DNA from: Streptomyces sp. NBC_00704
GTDB taxonomy: Bacteria > Actinomycetota > Actinomycetes > Streptomycetales > Streptomycetaceae
Direction: 5' to 3'
NCBI RefSeq assembly: GCF_036226605.1
Contig: NZ_CP109002.1
Location: forward strand, 26,357 to 90,356
Length of the DNA stretch: 64,000 nucleotides
This document shows positions 36,421 to 44,618 of this stretch, piece after piece. Numbering within the stretch: position 1 is the first letter of the stretch; the number at the start of each line of letters is the position of its first letter. The notes below the pieces were generated by a model. It saw only the letters and a list, made by a program, of their open reading frames with translations. It made no database searches and was not told where the DNA came from. Both the position numbers and the translations under genes were made by a program.

Positions 36421-37685
36421 GCGCGCCGACGTTCGCCCCCGCGCGGCCGGCCCCGGCCGCCGGGCCGCCGACCGCCGAACCACTGACCGCCGAACCGCCG
36501 ACCGCCGAACCGCCGACCGCGGGACAGCCGACCGCCGAGGGGCTGGCCGACCGGGTGGCCCGGGTCGCCGGCGTCGCGGCCGAACACGTCGAACGCACCG
36601 ACCGGGACGCGTCGTTCCCGGTCGAGGCGCTGGAGGAGATGCGCCGCAGCGGCCTGCTCGGCCTCCTCGTCCCCGAGTCGCACGGCGGCCTCGGCGGCGG
36701 CACCGACGACGTGGTGAGCGCCGGCATCGCCCTCGGCCGGGTCGACATGTCCGTGGCGATGATCTTCGTGATGCACTGTCAGCAGGTCGCCGCCGTGGTG
36801 CGCCACGGCAACGAGAGGCTGCGGGACGAACTGCTGCCCGAGATCGCCGCGGGCCGGATGTACCTGGCGTCCGTCACCACCGAGGCCGGCAAGGGCGGCC
36901 ACCTGCTCAGCAGCGAGTCGGCGCTCGCCGCACGCGAGGGCGAACTCCTGCTGGACCGCTTCGCGCCGATCGTCACCGGCGGCGAGCACGCCGACGGCTT
37001 CCTGGTCACCATGCAGAGCCCGCCCCCGGCCTCCCCGAACCAGGTGTCGCTGGTCTACGCCCACCGCGACCAGCTCACCGTCGAACGCTCGGGCGACTGG
37101 CAGCCGCTCGGCATGCGCGCCAGCCACAGCGTCGCCCTGCGGCTGACCGGCACGGTCCCCGCCCACCACGTGGTGGGCGAGCACGGCGCGTTCCGGACCG
37201 TCGTGACCACGGTGTTCGGGCCGATGGCCCATCTGGGCTGGTCGGCGTGCTGGCTCGGCACCGCGGCCGGCGCGCTCTCCCGCGTCGTCAAACTGCTGCG
37301 CTCCCCGCAGAGCCGCGGACGCGTGAACCTGGACTCCGAACTGCTGCTGACCCGGCTGTCCCGGGCCCGGCAGCGGATCGACACGGTGCACGCGCTGCTG
37401 GACCGCGCCCGGCACGTCGTCGCGACCGCCGACGACCTCAGCGTGCCCCGGATCCAGCTCCTGCTCAACGCCCTGAAGATCACCGCGGCGGACGAGTGCC
37501 ACCGCGCCGTCGAGGACCTGGTGGACGCCGTCGGCATGCGGCACGGCTACCTCAAGGACTCGCCCACCCGCCTCGAACACAGCCTGCGGGACCTGCGCTC
37601 GGCCGCCCTGAACTACAGCAACGACCGCCTGCACCTGGTCGACGGCAAACTCGCCCTGCTCGACGCGGAGGTGCGCCTTGCCTGA
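36417..37685 (+). CDS. Acyl-CoA/acyl-carrier dehydrogenase-like flavoprotein 1
   Basis: The 422-residue protein begins with a TAEPP repeat tail, then the acyl-CoA dehydrogenase fold: LEEMRRSGLLGLLVPESHGGLGG, FVMHCQQVAAVVRHGNE and a C-terminal helical bundle ending MRHGYLKDSPTRLEHSLRD. A catalytic base is not obvious in the usual place. Its GTG overlaps carrier 3 by four bases, and the next dehydrogenase overlaps it by eight. The pair may form a heteromer that desaturates a carrier-bound acyl chain. Confidence 0.8.
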   Translation: MSAPTFAPARPAPAAGPPTAEPLTAEPPTAEPPTAGQPTAEGLADRVARVAGVAAEHVERTDRDASFPVEALEEMRRSGLLGLLVPESHGGLGGGTDDVVSAGIALGRVDMSVAMIFVMHCQQVAAVVRHGNERLRDELLPEIAAGRMYLASVTTEAGKGGHLLSSESALAAREGELLLDRFAPIVTGGEHADGFLVTMQSPPPASPNQVSLVYAHRDQLTVERSGDWQPLGMRASHSVALRLTGTVPAHHVVGEHGAFRTVVTTVFGPMAHLGWSACWLGTAAGALSRVVKLLRSPQSRGRVNLDSELLLTRLSRARQRIDTVHALLDRARHVVATADDLSVPRIQLLLNALKITAADECHRAVEDLVDAVGMRHGYLKDSPTRLEHSLRDLRSAALNYSNDRLHLVDGKLALLDAEVRLA

Positions 37686-38838
37686 CCTGATCGAGACGGA
37701 CCGCGCCCCGACCGCGCGTCACCGCCCGCGCGCGGCCGCCGCGCTGGCCACGCTTCCCGCGGCCGCACCGCTGTCCGAGGTGTGGGCGGCGCTCGGCGCG
37801 GCGGGCGTCCTGACCCACCTCCACGACCACGAGGACCCGGGCCCGGGAACCGCGACCGCCGCCACCTTGGACCCCGCACGGCTCGCCGACCTCATCGGGG
37901 CCGTGGACGCCCGCGGCGACAACGGCGTCACCCTCGGCGTGCTCGTCCAGGCGGCCTCCGCACTGCCGCTCCTCGCCGCCTGCGCCCCCGCGACCGGACC
38001 CGTACGGCAGGCCCTCGACGAGGCGCGGTCCGGGGCTGCGACCGTGGCGCTCGCCGCCACCGACAGCGCCGCGGCCGGTTCCGACCTGGCCGGCCTCGGC
38101 ACCGAGGTGGACATCGGACCGGACGGCCTGCTGCTCACCGGCGGCAAACGCTGGATCACCACCGCCTGCGCCGCCGACTGGCTGCTGGTCCTCGCCCGGC
38201 ACCGGCCCGGCCGGCACTTCACCAGCTTCACCTGGGTGCTCGTGCCCGCCACCGCGCCCGGGGTCCGCGTGCGCCCGGCCGACGGCGACCTGCTCCAGGG
38301 CTCCGCGACCGGGCACGTCGAACTCGACGGCGTACGGCTGCCGCCCGACCACATCGTCGGGCGGCCCGGACGCGGCATGGCCGTCTTCGCCCGGCACATG
38401 GGCACCGAACGCCTGGCGGGCGCCCTGTGGACGGTGGCACTGACCAGCAGGGTCCTCGCCGACACCGGACAACGGCTGACCCGGCGGCACCACGACGGAC
38501 GGCCCCTGTGGCACCACGACGCCGTACGCCAGCGCTACGCCGCCTGCCTGGTGCAGGTACGGCAACTGCACGCCCTGTGCGAGAGCCTCGGCGAACGCGT
38601 CACCCGCCGGCAGGACCTCGCGGCGGCCGCCCTGCTGAAATCCGCGGCGGGCCTCGTCGCCGACCCCGTGCTCGCCGCCTGCGCCCAGCTCCAGGGCGCC
38701 GACGGCTTCGCCCGCGACGGCGCCCAGACCATCCGCGCCGAGGCAGGCGTCCTGGGCATCGGCGGCGGCGTCACCGAGGTGGTCCTCGCCGCGGTGGCCG
38801 ATCACGCGGACACCCTACTCACGGAGTTGCGCCCATGA
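37678..38838 (+). CDS. Acyl-CoA/acyl-carrier dehydrogenase-like flavoprotein 2
   Basis: The 386-residue protein uses a TTG start after GGAG. It has the FAD and substrate region GGKRWITTACAADWLLVLAR, a mid-domain VELDGVRLPPDHIVG, GMAVFARHMGTERLAGA, and the C-terminal GADGFARDGAQTIRAEAG that replaces the usual GxxGY motif. It overlaps its partner by eight bases and the PPTase gene by four. It is diverged from beta-oxidation enzymes, consistent with a carrier-bound amino-acyl substrate. Confidence 0.8.
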   Translation: MPDLIETDRAPTARHRPRAAAALATLPAAAPLSEVWAALGAAGVLTHLHDHEDPGPGTATAATLDPARLADLIGAVDARGDNGVTLGVLVQAASALPLLAACAPATGPVRQALDEARSGAATVALAATDSAAAGSDLAGLGTEVDIGPDGLLLTGGKRWITTACAADWLLVLARHRPGRHFTSFTWVLVPATAPGVRVRPADGDLLQGSATGHVELDGVRLPPDHIVGRPGRGMAVFARHMGTERLAGALWTVALTSRVLADTGQRLTRRHHDGRPLWHHDAVRQRYAACLVQVRQLHALCESLGERVTRRQDLAAAALLKSAAGLVADPVLAACAQLQGADGFARDGAQTIRAEAGVLGIGGGVTEVVLAAVADHADTLLTELRP

Positions 38839-39470
38839 CCGTCCTGACGCTCCAGGTCACACCCGGTGTCTGGGTGGCGCGGGGCGAACGCGGCCAGTGG
38901 GCCCGCCCCGACCCGCACCCCCACGACCGGGCGGCCGCGGCCGTCCTGCCCCGGTGGCGGACGGAGGAGTTCCTCGCCAGCCGCGCCCTGCTGCGCCACC
39001 TGCTGCGCGCCACGCTCCCGGAACTGGCCGACGAGCCGGTGCTCGCCGAGGAGCAGGGCCGCCCCGTCCTCGCCGGCGACCCCGGCACCGGCATCAGCAT
39101 CTCCCACGACGGAGACGCCGTCGCCGTCGCCGTCGCCCGGCACCGCCGGGTCGGCGTCGACGTCCAGCAGCCCCCCGACAGCGTCCCCGACGCGCTGCTG
39201 CGCCGCTGCCTCGGCGCCCACACCCCGCAGGTCGCCCCCCTGCCGCAGCGCACACGGGCGGCCGAGTTCGCCTGGGTGTGGACCGCCCAGGAAGCCTGCG
39301 TCAAAGCGGCCGGAACCGGGCTGTCCGGCCGGCCCTGGGCGATCGACATCCGGCCCGGCCGCCGCCGCGGACAGTGGCACGACTTCCAGTGGATCAGCCT
39401 GCGCGACCTCTCGCGGACGCCGCTCAGCTGCGCCTTCTCCGCCCCCCGCGACGACTTGGACACCTCGTGA
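38835..39470 (+). CDS. Sfp-type 4'-phosphopantetheinyl transferase
   Basis: The 211-residue PPTase has the family motifs SISHDGDAVAVAV, VGVDVQ (metal-binding Asp) and WTAQEACVKAAGTGL. Gln replaces the usual Lys of WxxKEAxxK. It would convert the five carrier domains of this operon from apo to holo form. It lies within the operon with 4-base overlaps at both ends, so carrier activation is coordinated with carrier synthesis. Confidence 0.88.
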   Translation: MTVLTLQVTPGVWVARGERGQWARPDPHPHDRAAAAVLPRWRTEEFLASRALLRHLLRATLPELADEPVLAEEQGRPVLAGDPGTGISISHDGDAVAVAVARHRRVGVDVQQPPDSVPDALLRRCLGAHTPQVAPLPQRTRAAEFAWVWTAQEACVKAAGTGLSGRPWAIDIRPGRRRGQWHDFQWISLRDLSRTPLSCAFSAPRDDLDTS

Positions 39471-40495
39471 ACCCGACCGGCGCGCCGGCCACGATGCCGG
39501 ACCTCAGCTGCTACACGACGAACCTCCTCGCCCACCTGGCGCCCGACGTGCCCGGCGTGCGGCGCCGGTTCGCCGAGGGCGTCCGCCTCGCCGTACGCCT
39601 GGACCTGCCCCCCGGTGAACTGGCCTTCTCCCACCACCCCCGGCTGGACCGGACCGGGGACGGCCGGGAGCTGGCCTACCGCGGCGCGGCCGGCTGGCCC
39701 GCGGCCCGCGCCGCGCTGCATGACACCCTGCACCGCGAGCGGCGCGTCCTGGCCGCGGGCAACACCCGCCATCTGCCCTGGGCGGCGGCCCACGGACGCG
39801 CCGACGCCCCGCACTGGCTGCTGATCCACGAGCACCGGGCGGGCCGCTGGCGGGTGGCCGACCACTTCACCGCCCTCACCCCCTACGGCGACCAGGAGCC
39901 CTTCCACGGCTGGCTGGACGACGCCGGGCTGGCCGCGGCCCTCGCCCCCGTGCCGGACCCGCCGCCGGAGGTGGTCCGCCGCGACCGGTTCGCGCTCGGC
40001 CAGGAGACACCGCTCCCGCCCGCCGGGCAGTACCGGTGGCTGACCTGGCAGGCCGCACCGCCCGACGCCGACGCCCACGCCGACGGCGCAGCCGCACCCG
40101 GCCCGGGAACCTGGAGCCTGGGCCTGGAGACGTCGCTGGCGGCGATCGCCGGCGTCTTGCGCACCGACGCCACCGCGCTCGCCCGGTACGCCGACGACCT
40201 GTGGGCGGCCGCCCGCCACCACGCCTACGCGCTGGCGTTCGCGGTGGCGGACGGCCGGCTCCACCCGGAGTCGGCCGCGGCCGTGTCGGCGGCCTGGGGC
40301 GAACTGCCCCGCACGCTGCGGTTCGCCGCCCAGTCCGCCGCGCGGGGACGGCCCCGCCCCGGCGTCGTCGACCGCGCGGTCGAGCACCTGCTGAGCGCCC
40401 GGCAAGCCCTGGGCGCGGACCTCACCCCAGAGAGGACGATCATGGAACGGACCCCGCGTGACACCGGCGGCCCCGAAGACGGGGAGCACCGATGA
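39467..40495 (+). CDS. Second BtrH-like protein
   Basis: The 342-residue protein has no firm family. Its N-terminus has SCYTTNLLAHLA, RLAVRLDLPPGELAFSHH, AAGNTRHLPWA and HWLLIHEHRAGRWRVADHF. This is the same kind of early Cys, HLPW and late His plus Asp layout as the BtrH-like protein at 32060. It may be a second acyl-transfer or cyclase-type cysteine enzyme. The C-terminal half is helical with a charged tail. The GTG start overlaps the PPTase stop. Confidence 0.5.
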   Translation: MNPTGAPATMPDLSCYTTNLLAHLAPDVPGVRRRFAEGVRLAVRLDLPPGELAFSHHPRLDRTGDGRELAYRGAAGWPAARAALHDTLHRERRVLAAGNTRHLPWAAAHGRADAPHWLLIHEHRAGRWRVADHFTALTPYGDQEPFHGWLDDAGLAAALAPVPDPPPEVVRRDRFALGQETPLPPAGQYRWLTWQAAPPDADAHADGAAAPGPGTWSLGLETSLAAIAGVLRTDATALARYADDLWAAARHHAYALAFAVADGRLHPESAAAVSAAWGELPRTLRFAAQSAARGRPRPGVVDRAVEHLLSARQALGADLTPERTIMERTPRDTGGPEDGEHR

Positions 40496-40995
40496 CGACC
40501 GAGAGCCTGCTGTCCGCGCCTCCCTCAGTGTCGGGCGAGGCGTTCCGCCACGCGATGGCCCGGCTGCCCACGGGCGTCGCGGTGATCACCGCGCAGGGCC
40601 CCGACGGGCCGGTCGGCTGCACCGTCAACGCCGTCATGTCGCTGTCGCTGCGGCCGCCGGCGCTGCTCGTCTCGCTGTCCACGGCGAGTCGGACGCTGGA
40701 ACAGGTCCTGGCGAGCGGCGCGTTCGCGGTGAACGTGCTGGCGTTCGGCGACCGGCACCTGGCCGGGCAGTTCGCGACGGGCACCGCGGCCCAGCGCTTC
40801 GGCGGCGTGTCCTGGCACCCGCAGCACGGCGTCCCGGTGCTGGCGGCCGCGTCGGTGGCCGCGGTCTGCGACGTCAGCAGCTCCGTCCGCGTGTTCGACC
40901 ACACTCTCGTCGCCGGCGCCGTGACCTGGTCGCGCGCCGACGAACGGCCGCCCGCCGTGCTGTACGCGGGAGGCCGGTACCCGGCGGGCGGCTGA
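40492..40995 (+). CDS. Flavin reductase-like (split-barrel FMN) protein
   Basis: The 167-residue protein has the HpaC/flavin-reductase pattern: FRHAMARLPTGVAVITAQ, GCTVNAVMSLSLRPPALLVSL, FAVNVLAFGDRHLAGQF and a C-terminal AVLYAGGRY. It would supply reduced flavin to a monooxygenase or flavin-dependent tailoring enzyme of the cluster. It overlaps the preceding gene by four bases; a 54-base gap with GAGGAAGGG then precedes serA. Confidence 0.88.
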   Translation: MTTESLLSAPPSVSGEAFRHAMARLPTGVAVITAQGPDGPVGCTVNAVMSLSLRPPALLVSLSTASRTLEQVLASGAFAVNVLAFGDRHLAGQFATGTAAQRFGGVSWHPQHGVPVLAAASVAAVCDVSSSVRVFDHTLVAGAVTWSRADERPPAVLYAGGRYPAGG

Positions 40996-41049
40996 CGCGT
41001 TCGCGTCGCGTTCCCGCCCGCCCCGCCCCCACCGAGGAAGGGAATCCCC

Positions 41050-42087
41050 ATGAGCAGACCTGTCGTACTCATCGCCGAGGAGCTGTCGCCCGCCACCGTG
41101 GACGCGCTCGGCCCGGACTTCGAGATCCGGCACTGCAACGGAGCGGACCGGGCCGAACTGCTCCCGGCCATCGCCGACGTGGACGCGATCCTGATCCGCT
41201 CGGCCACCAGGGTGGACGCCGAGGCGATCGCCGCCGCGAGCAGGCTGAAGGTGGTCGCGCGGGCCGGCGTCGGCCTGGACAACGTCGACGTGTCGGCCTC
41301 CACCAAGGCCGGCGTGATGGTCGTCAACGCCCCCACCTCGAACATCGTGACCGCCGCCGAGCTGGCCTGCGGTCTGCTGCTGGCCACCGCCCGCCACATC
41401 CCGCAGGCCAATGCCGCGCTGAAGAACGGCGAGTGGAAGCGCAGCAAGTACACGGGTGTCGAGCTGGCCGAGAAGACGCTCGGCGTGGTCGGCCTGGGCC
41501 GTATCGGCGCGCTCGTCGCGCAGCGCATGTCGGGCTTCGGGATGAAGGTCGTCGCCTACGACCCCTACGTGCAGCCCGCGCGGGCCGCGCAGATGGGCGT
41601 CAAGGTGCTGTCGCTGGACGAGCTGCTGGAGGTCTCCGACTTCATCACCGTCCACCTGCCCAAGACGCCCGAGACGGTCGGCCTGATCGGCGACGAGGCG
41701 CTGCGCAAGGTCAAGCCGAGCGTGCGGATCGTCAACGCCGCGCGCGGCGGGATCGTCGACGAGGAGGCGCTGTACTCGGCGCTGAAGGAGGGCCGGGTCG
41801 CCGGCGCCGGACTCGACGTGTACGCGAAGGAGCCCTGCACCGACTCCCCGCTGTTCGAGTTCGACCAGGTCGTGGCCACCCCCCACCTCGGCGCGTCCAC
41901 CGACGAGGCGCAGGAGAAGGCCGGCATCGCCGTCGCCCGCTCGGTACGCCTGGCCCTGACGGGGCGGCCCGTGCCGGACGCCGTCAACCAGGTGATCCGC
42001 CGGCCCGCCACCCAGGAGACCCCGCCCCAGCCCGTGCCGCAGACCGTGTCCCGGGCCGTGCCGCAGCCCGTGTCCCGGGCCGCATGA
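41050..42087 (+). CDS. serA: D-3-phosphoglycerate dehydrogenase, catalytic part only
   Basis: The 345-residue D-2-hydroxyacid dehydrogenase is closest to SerA: VARAGVGLDNVDV, GVVGLGRIG nucleotide site, NAARGGIVDE with the catalytic Arg, and ATPHLGAST with the His. Housekeeping actinobacterial SerA is over 500 residues with ASB and ACT regulatory domains; both are absent. A TVSRAVPQPVSRAA-like tail follows instead. The truncated form should escape serine feedback and could supply 3-phosphoserine or serine to the TrpB-like enzyme or the NRPS. Confidence 0.87.
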   Translation: MSRPVVLIAEELSPATVDALGPDFEIRHCNGADRAELLPAIADVDAILIRSATRVDAEAIAAASRLKVVARAGVGLDNVDVSASTKAGVMVVNAPTSNIVTAAELACGLLLATARHIPQANAALKNGEWKRSKYTGVELAEKTLGVVGLGRIGALVAQRMSGFGMKVVAYDPYVQPARAAQMGVKVLSLDELLEVSDFITVHLPKTPETVGLIGDEALRKVKPSVRIVNAARGGIVDEEALYSALKEGRVAGAGLDVYAKEPCTDSPLFEFDQVVATPHLGASTDEAQEKAGIAVARSVRLALTGRPVPDAVNQVIRRPATQETPPQPVPQTVSRAVPQPVSRAA

Positions 42088-42101
42088 GGAGGCGAAGCCA
42101 C

Positions 42102-42125
42102 ATGAGACACGTCAGAAGGCGGTGA
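42102..42125 (+). CDS. Seven-codon leader ORF before the LuxR gene
   Basis: ATG AGA CAC GTC AGA AGG CGG TGA encodes MRHVRRR. GGAGG lies nine bases upstream of its ATG. Its TGA overlaps the GTG of the regulator gene as GTGA, so its translation would hand ribosomes to the LuxR start. The rare AGA/AGG arginine codons for this GC-rich genome could slow the ribosome. It may be fortuitous. Confidence 0.4.
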   Translation: MRHVRRR

Positions 42126-42652
42126 CCGTGCGGTACATCATCAGCCGCGCGTTCCAGGACGATCCCCGGCTGCACCGGCTCCGGCCGGCCCACCGGACGT
42201 ACTGGCGCGGGCTCATGCACCAGGGCGTGCTGATCGGCGGCGGAATCTGGGAGGAGGGCCGCAGGGAGGTGCTCGTGGTCAAGGCGCAGGACCGGGCCGC
42301 GGTGCACCGGCTGCTCGGCGCGGACCCCTACACCCAGGAGCGGCTGACGCTGGACGTCACGGTCCAGGGCATGGACGATCTGCTCGGAGCGGAGGATCGA
42401 GCAGAGTGCGCCGTCCCGGCCGCCGGCGAAGCCGCCGGGGACGCCGAACCCGCCGGGCGGCTCAGCGCCCACGAACTGCGGGTCGCCCGGATGATGCTGG
42501 ACGGACTGACCAACCGGCAGATCGCCGAGCACTTCATGGTGTCGCCGCGCGCGGTGGAACAGCACATCACGCGCATCTACCGCAAGCTGTCGATCAGCCG
42601 CCGCGCGCAGCTGGCGGTCGCCCTGCGCGGCGAGCGGCTCCTCGCGAGCTGA
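42122..42652 (+). CDS. YCII-LuxR fusion regulator 1
   Basis: The 176-residue protein has an N-terminal YCII-like domain (about 1-95, with LHRLRPAHRTYWRGLMHQGVL and LLGADPYTQERLTL). The C-terminal LuxR/NarL-type HTH (about 118-174) has LSAHELRVARMMLDGLTNRQIA and RAVEQHITRIYRKLSI. YCII domains are ferredoxin-like, related to muconolactone isomerase, and may bind a small molecule. There is no receiver phospho-Asp. It is the last gene of the main operon and has a paralogue at 49133. It is a candidate sensor of a pathway intermediate. Confidence 0.82.
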   Translation: MTVRYIISRAFQDDPRLHRLRPAHRTYWRGLMHQGVLIGGGIWEEGRREVLVVKAQDRAAVHRLLGADPYTQERLTLDVTVQGMDDLLGAEDRAECAVPAAGEAAGDAEPAGRLSAHELRVARMMLDGLTNRQIAEHFMVSPRAVEQHITRIYRKLSISRRAQLAVALRGERLLAS

Positions 42653-42674
42653 GAGGAAACGGGGGAACACCCCG

Positions 42675-42703
42675 GACGGCGGCCCGGACACCGGGCCGCC
42701 GTC
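42675..42703. terminator. Bidirectional terminator hairpin
   Basis: GACGGCGGCCCGG and CCGGGCCGCCGTC form a perfect 13-bp stem with an ACA loop, between the converging LuxR-type and gltX genes. Confidence 0.85.
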
Positions 42704-42737
42704 TCCTCCCGCCCGCGCCCTCCCGGCGGACGCCGTC

Positions 42738-44405
42738 TCAGCAGCGGCCGGCCGGTGACCCGGTGGCGAGCGGCCTGAGCCGGCGCAGCACCTCCTCCTC
42801 CCCGAGCGACTGGGCCACCTGGAACAGGTCCGGGCTGCGGCGGCTGCCCGTGAGGCACACCCGCAGGACGTTGGCCACGTCCCGGATCGAGCCCCGGTAG
42901 GCGGCGGGATCGGCCCGGTGGGTGCGCACGTCCGGGGCGAAACCGTGCCGCTCGGCCACCGTGCGCAGCACCGCGAACCAGTCCTGCGCCGGACCCGCGT
43001 GCCGGTAGCACGCCGCCAGGTCCGCGGCGAGGGCGGACACCGCCGGGCCGGGCAGGCCCCCGAAGCGGTCGTCGTCCGGCCGGTCCACCATCTCGTGCAG
43101 CTCGGGGAAGCAGAACCCGTAGCGGGCCGTGAACTCCTGCCAGCACGCGAGGTCCTTGCGGGGCGTGCCGTTGCCGCGCCGGGCCATCTCGAAGGCGGCC
43201 AGCGCGAGGTCCGGGTGCTTGCGCAGGAGTGCCTGCACCTCGGGCGCGTACCCGGCGGCCCAGTCGCCGAGCTGCGCGAGGGCCTCGGCGGGCTCCAGCG
43301 AGGCGATGTACTCGCGGCTCAGGGAGCGCAGCTTGAGCAGGTCCACCATCGGGCCGGCGGCCCCCATCTCCGGCAGCCGCAGGGGCTCCGCGAGCGCCCG
43401 CCCGGTCGGCAGCCCGGCGACACGGCTGTTGGCCAGCCCGCGCAGATAGTGTTCGACCGCCGCCGCCGGATACCCGGCCGCCTCGTAGAACCCGGCCGCC
43501 GACTCGGGGTCCTTGCGCTTGCTCAGCTTGCGCCGGCTGGAGCCGTCCAGCTTCATCAGCGGCGCGATGTGGGCGTACTGCGGTGTGCCGAAGCCGAGCG
43601 CGCGGTGCAGCTGGTGGTGCAGCGGCAGCGACGAGATCCACTCCTCGCCGCGCACCACGAGGTTCACCCGCATCAGGTGGTCGTCCACCACGTGGGCCAG
43701 GTGGTAGGTGGGCAGCCGGCGGCCCTCTGCGTCCGCGGACTTCAGCACCACCACGTCGTTGCCGTTGTCCAGCATCGTCAGCGCCCCGCGCACCAGGTCG
43801 CGGAAGCGCACCCGGCCCGGCAGGCCGGCGGGGCAGCGCAGCCGGACGGTGTACGGCTCCCCGGCCGCGATCCGCTCCCCGGCCTCCCGCACGGACAGCG
43901 AACGGCAGCGGGCCCACTTGCCGTAGTAGCCGAGCGGGGAGCGCGACCGCCGCTGTTCCCCGGCGTTCTCCTCCAGCCGCTCCGGCGAGCAGAAGCACGG
44001 GTAGGCCCGCTGCTCGCGCACCAGCTCCCGCACGTACGACAGGTAGATGTCGGCGCGGTCGGACTGCCGGTAGGGGCCCCAGCGGCCCTCCTGTTCACCC
44101 TCGTCCGGTTCCAGACCGAAGTAGCGGAAGATCCGGGCGAACTCCTGCGCGGCGCCCGCCACTTCACGGTCCTTGTCGGTGTCCTCGATCCGCACCAGGT
44201 ACACCCCGCCGGACCGCCGGGCGAGATCGCGGGCCAGCGTCGCCACGTACAGGCCGCCCAGGTGCATCGAGCCGGTGGGACTGGGCGCGAACCGGGTCAC
44301 CCGGGCGCCGGGCGGCAGCTCCCGCGGCGCGTAGTGCTCTTCCCAGTGAGCGGGCGGGAGCAGGTCGGCGGGGAACCAGGAGTCGATGATGGCACGGTCC
44401 TGCAT
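42738..44405 (-). CDS. gltX: Second glutamyl-tRNA synthetase
   Basis: The 555-residue class I aminoacyl-tRNA synthetase has RFAPSPTGSMHLGGLY as the HIGH-type motif near residue 48 and KLSKRKD near 290. A CxC...YxxxC zinc site (YPCFCSPERL, then YYGKWARC) is also present. It is longer than a usual bacterial GluRS (about 480-500) because of an N-terminal extension. Glu-tRNA is the substrate of the HemA encoded at 53814, so it may feed that route. It could instead be a resistance copy. It is transcribed opposite to its neighbours. Confidence 0.88.
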   Translation of the reverse strand: MQDRAIIDSWFPADLLPPAHWEEHYAPRELPPGARVTRFAPSPTGSMHLGGLYVATLARDLARRSGGVYLVRIEDTDKDREVAGAAQEFARIFRYFGLEPDEGEQEGRWGPYRQSDRADIYLSYVRELVREQRAYPCFCSPERLEENAGEQRRSRSPLGYYGKWARCRSLSVREAGERIAAGEPYTVRLRCPAGLPGRVRFRDLVRGALTMLDNGNDVVVLKSADAEGRRLPTYHLAHVVDDHLMRVNLVVRGEEWISSLPLHHQLHRALGFGTPQYAHIAPLMKLDGSSRRKLSKRKDPESAAGFYEAAGYPAAAVEHYLRGLANSRVAGLPTGRALAEPLRLPEMGAAGPMVDLLKLRSLSREYIASLEPAEALAQLGDWAAGYAPEVQALLRKHPDLALAAFEMARRGNGTPRKDLACWQEFTARYGFCFPELHEMVDRPDDDRFGGLPGPAVSALAADLAACYRHAGPAQDWFAVLRTVAERHGFAPDVRTHRADPAAYRGSIRDVANVLRVCLTGSRRSPDLFQVAQSLGEEEVLRRLRPLATGSPAGRC

Positions 44406-44618
44406 GGCTCATCCCTTCCGTCGCGTGGATGCGGTACGGCGGCCGGCTGGGCCACTGCCCCGTCGGGACGTCGACGTTAGGGCGCTGCGGCCGGGCCGGA
44501 GCCGTCCGGCGGCGCCGGGGATGTGGGAACCCGAACCCCCGGCCCGTGCGAACGCCCCGTCGCGCCGGTCCCCGGGTGAGGCTTGACCCACCCGGACGCC
44601 GACGAGGGAGGAGACACC

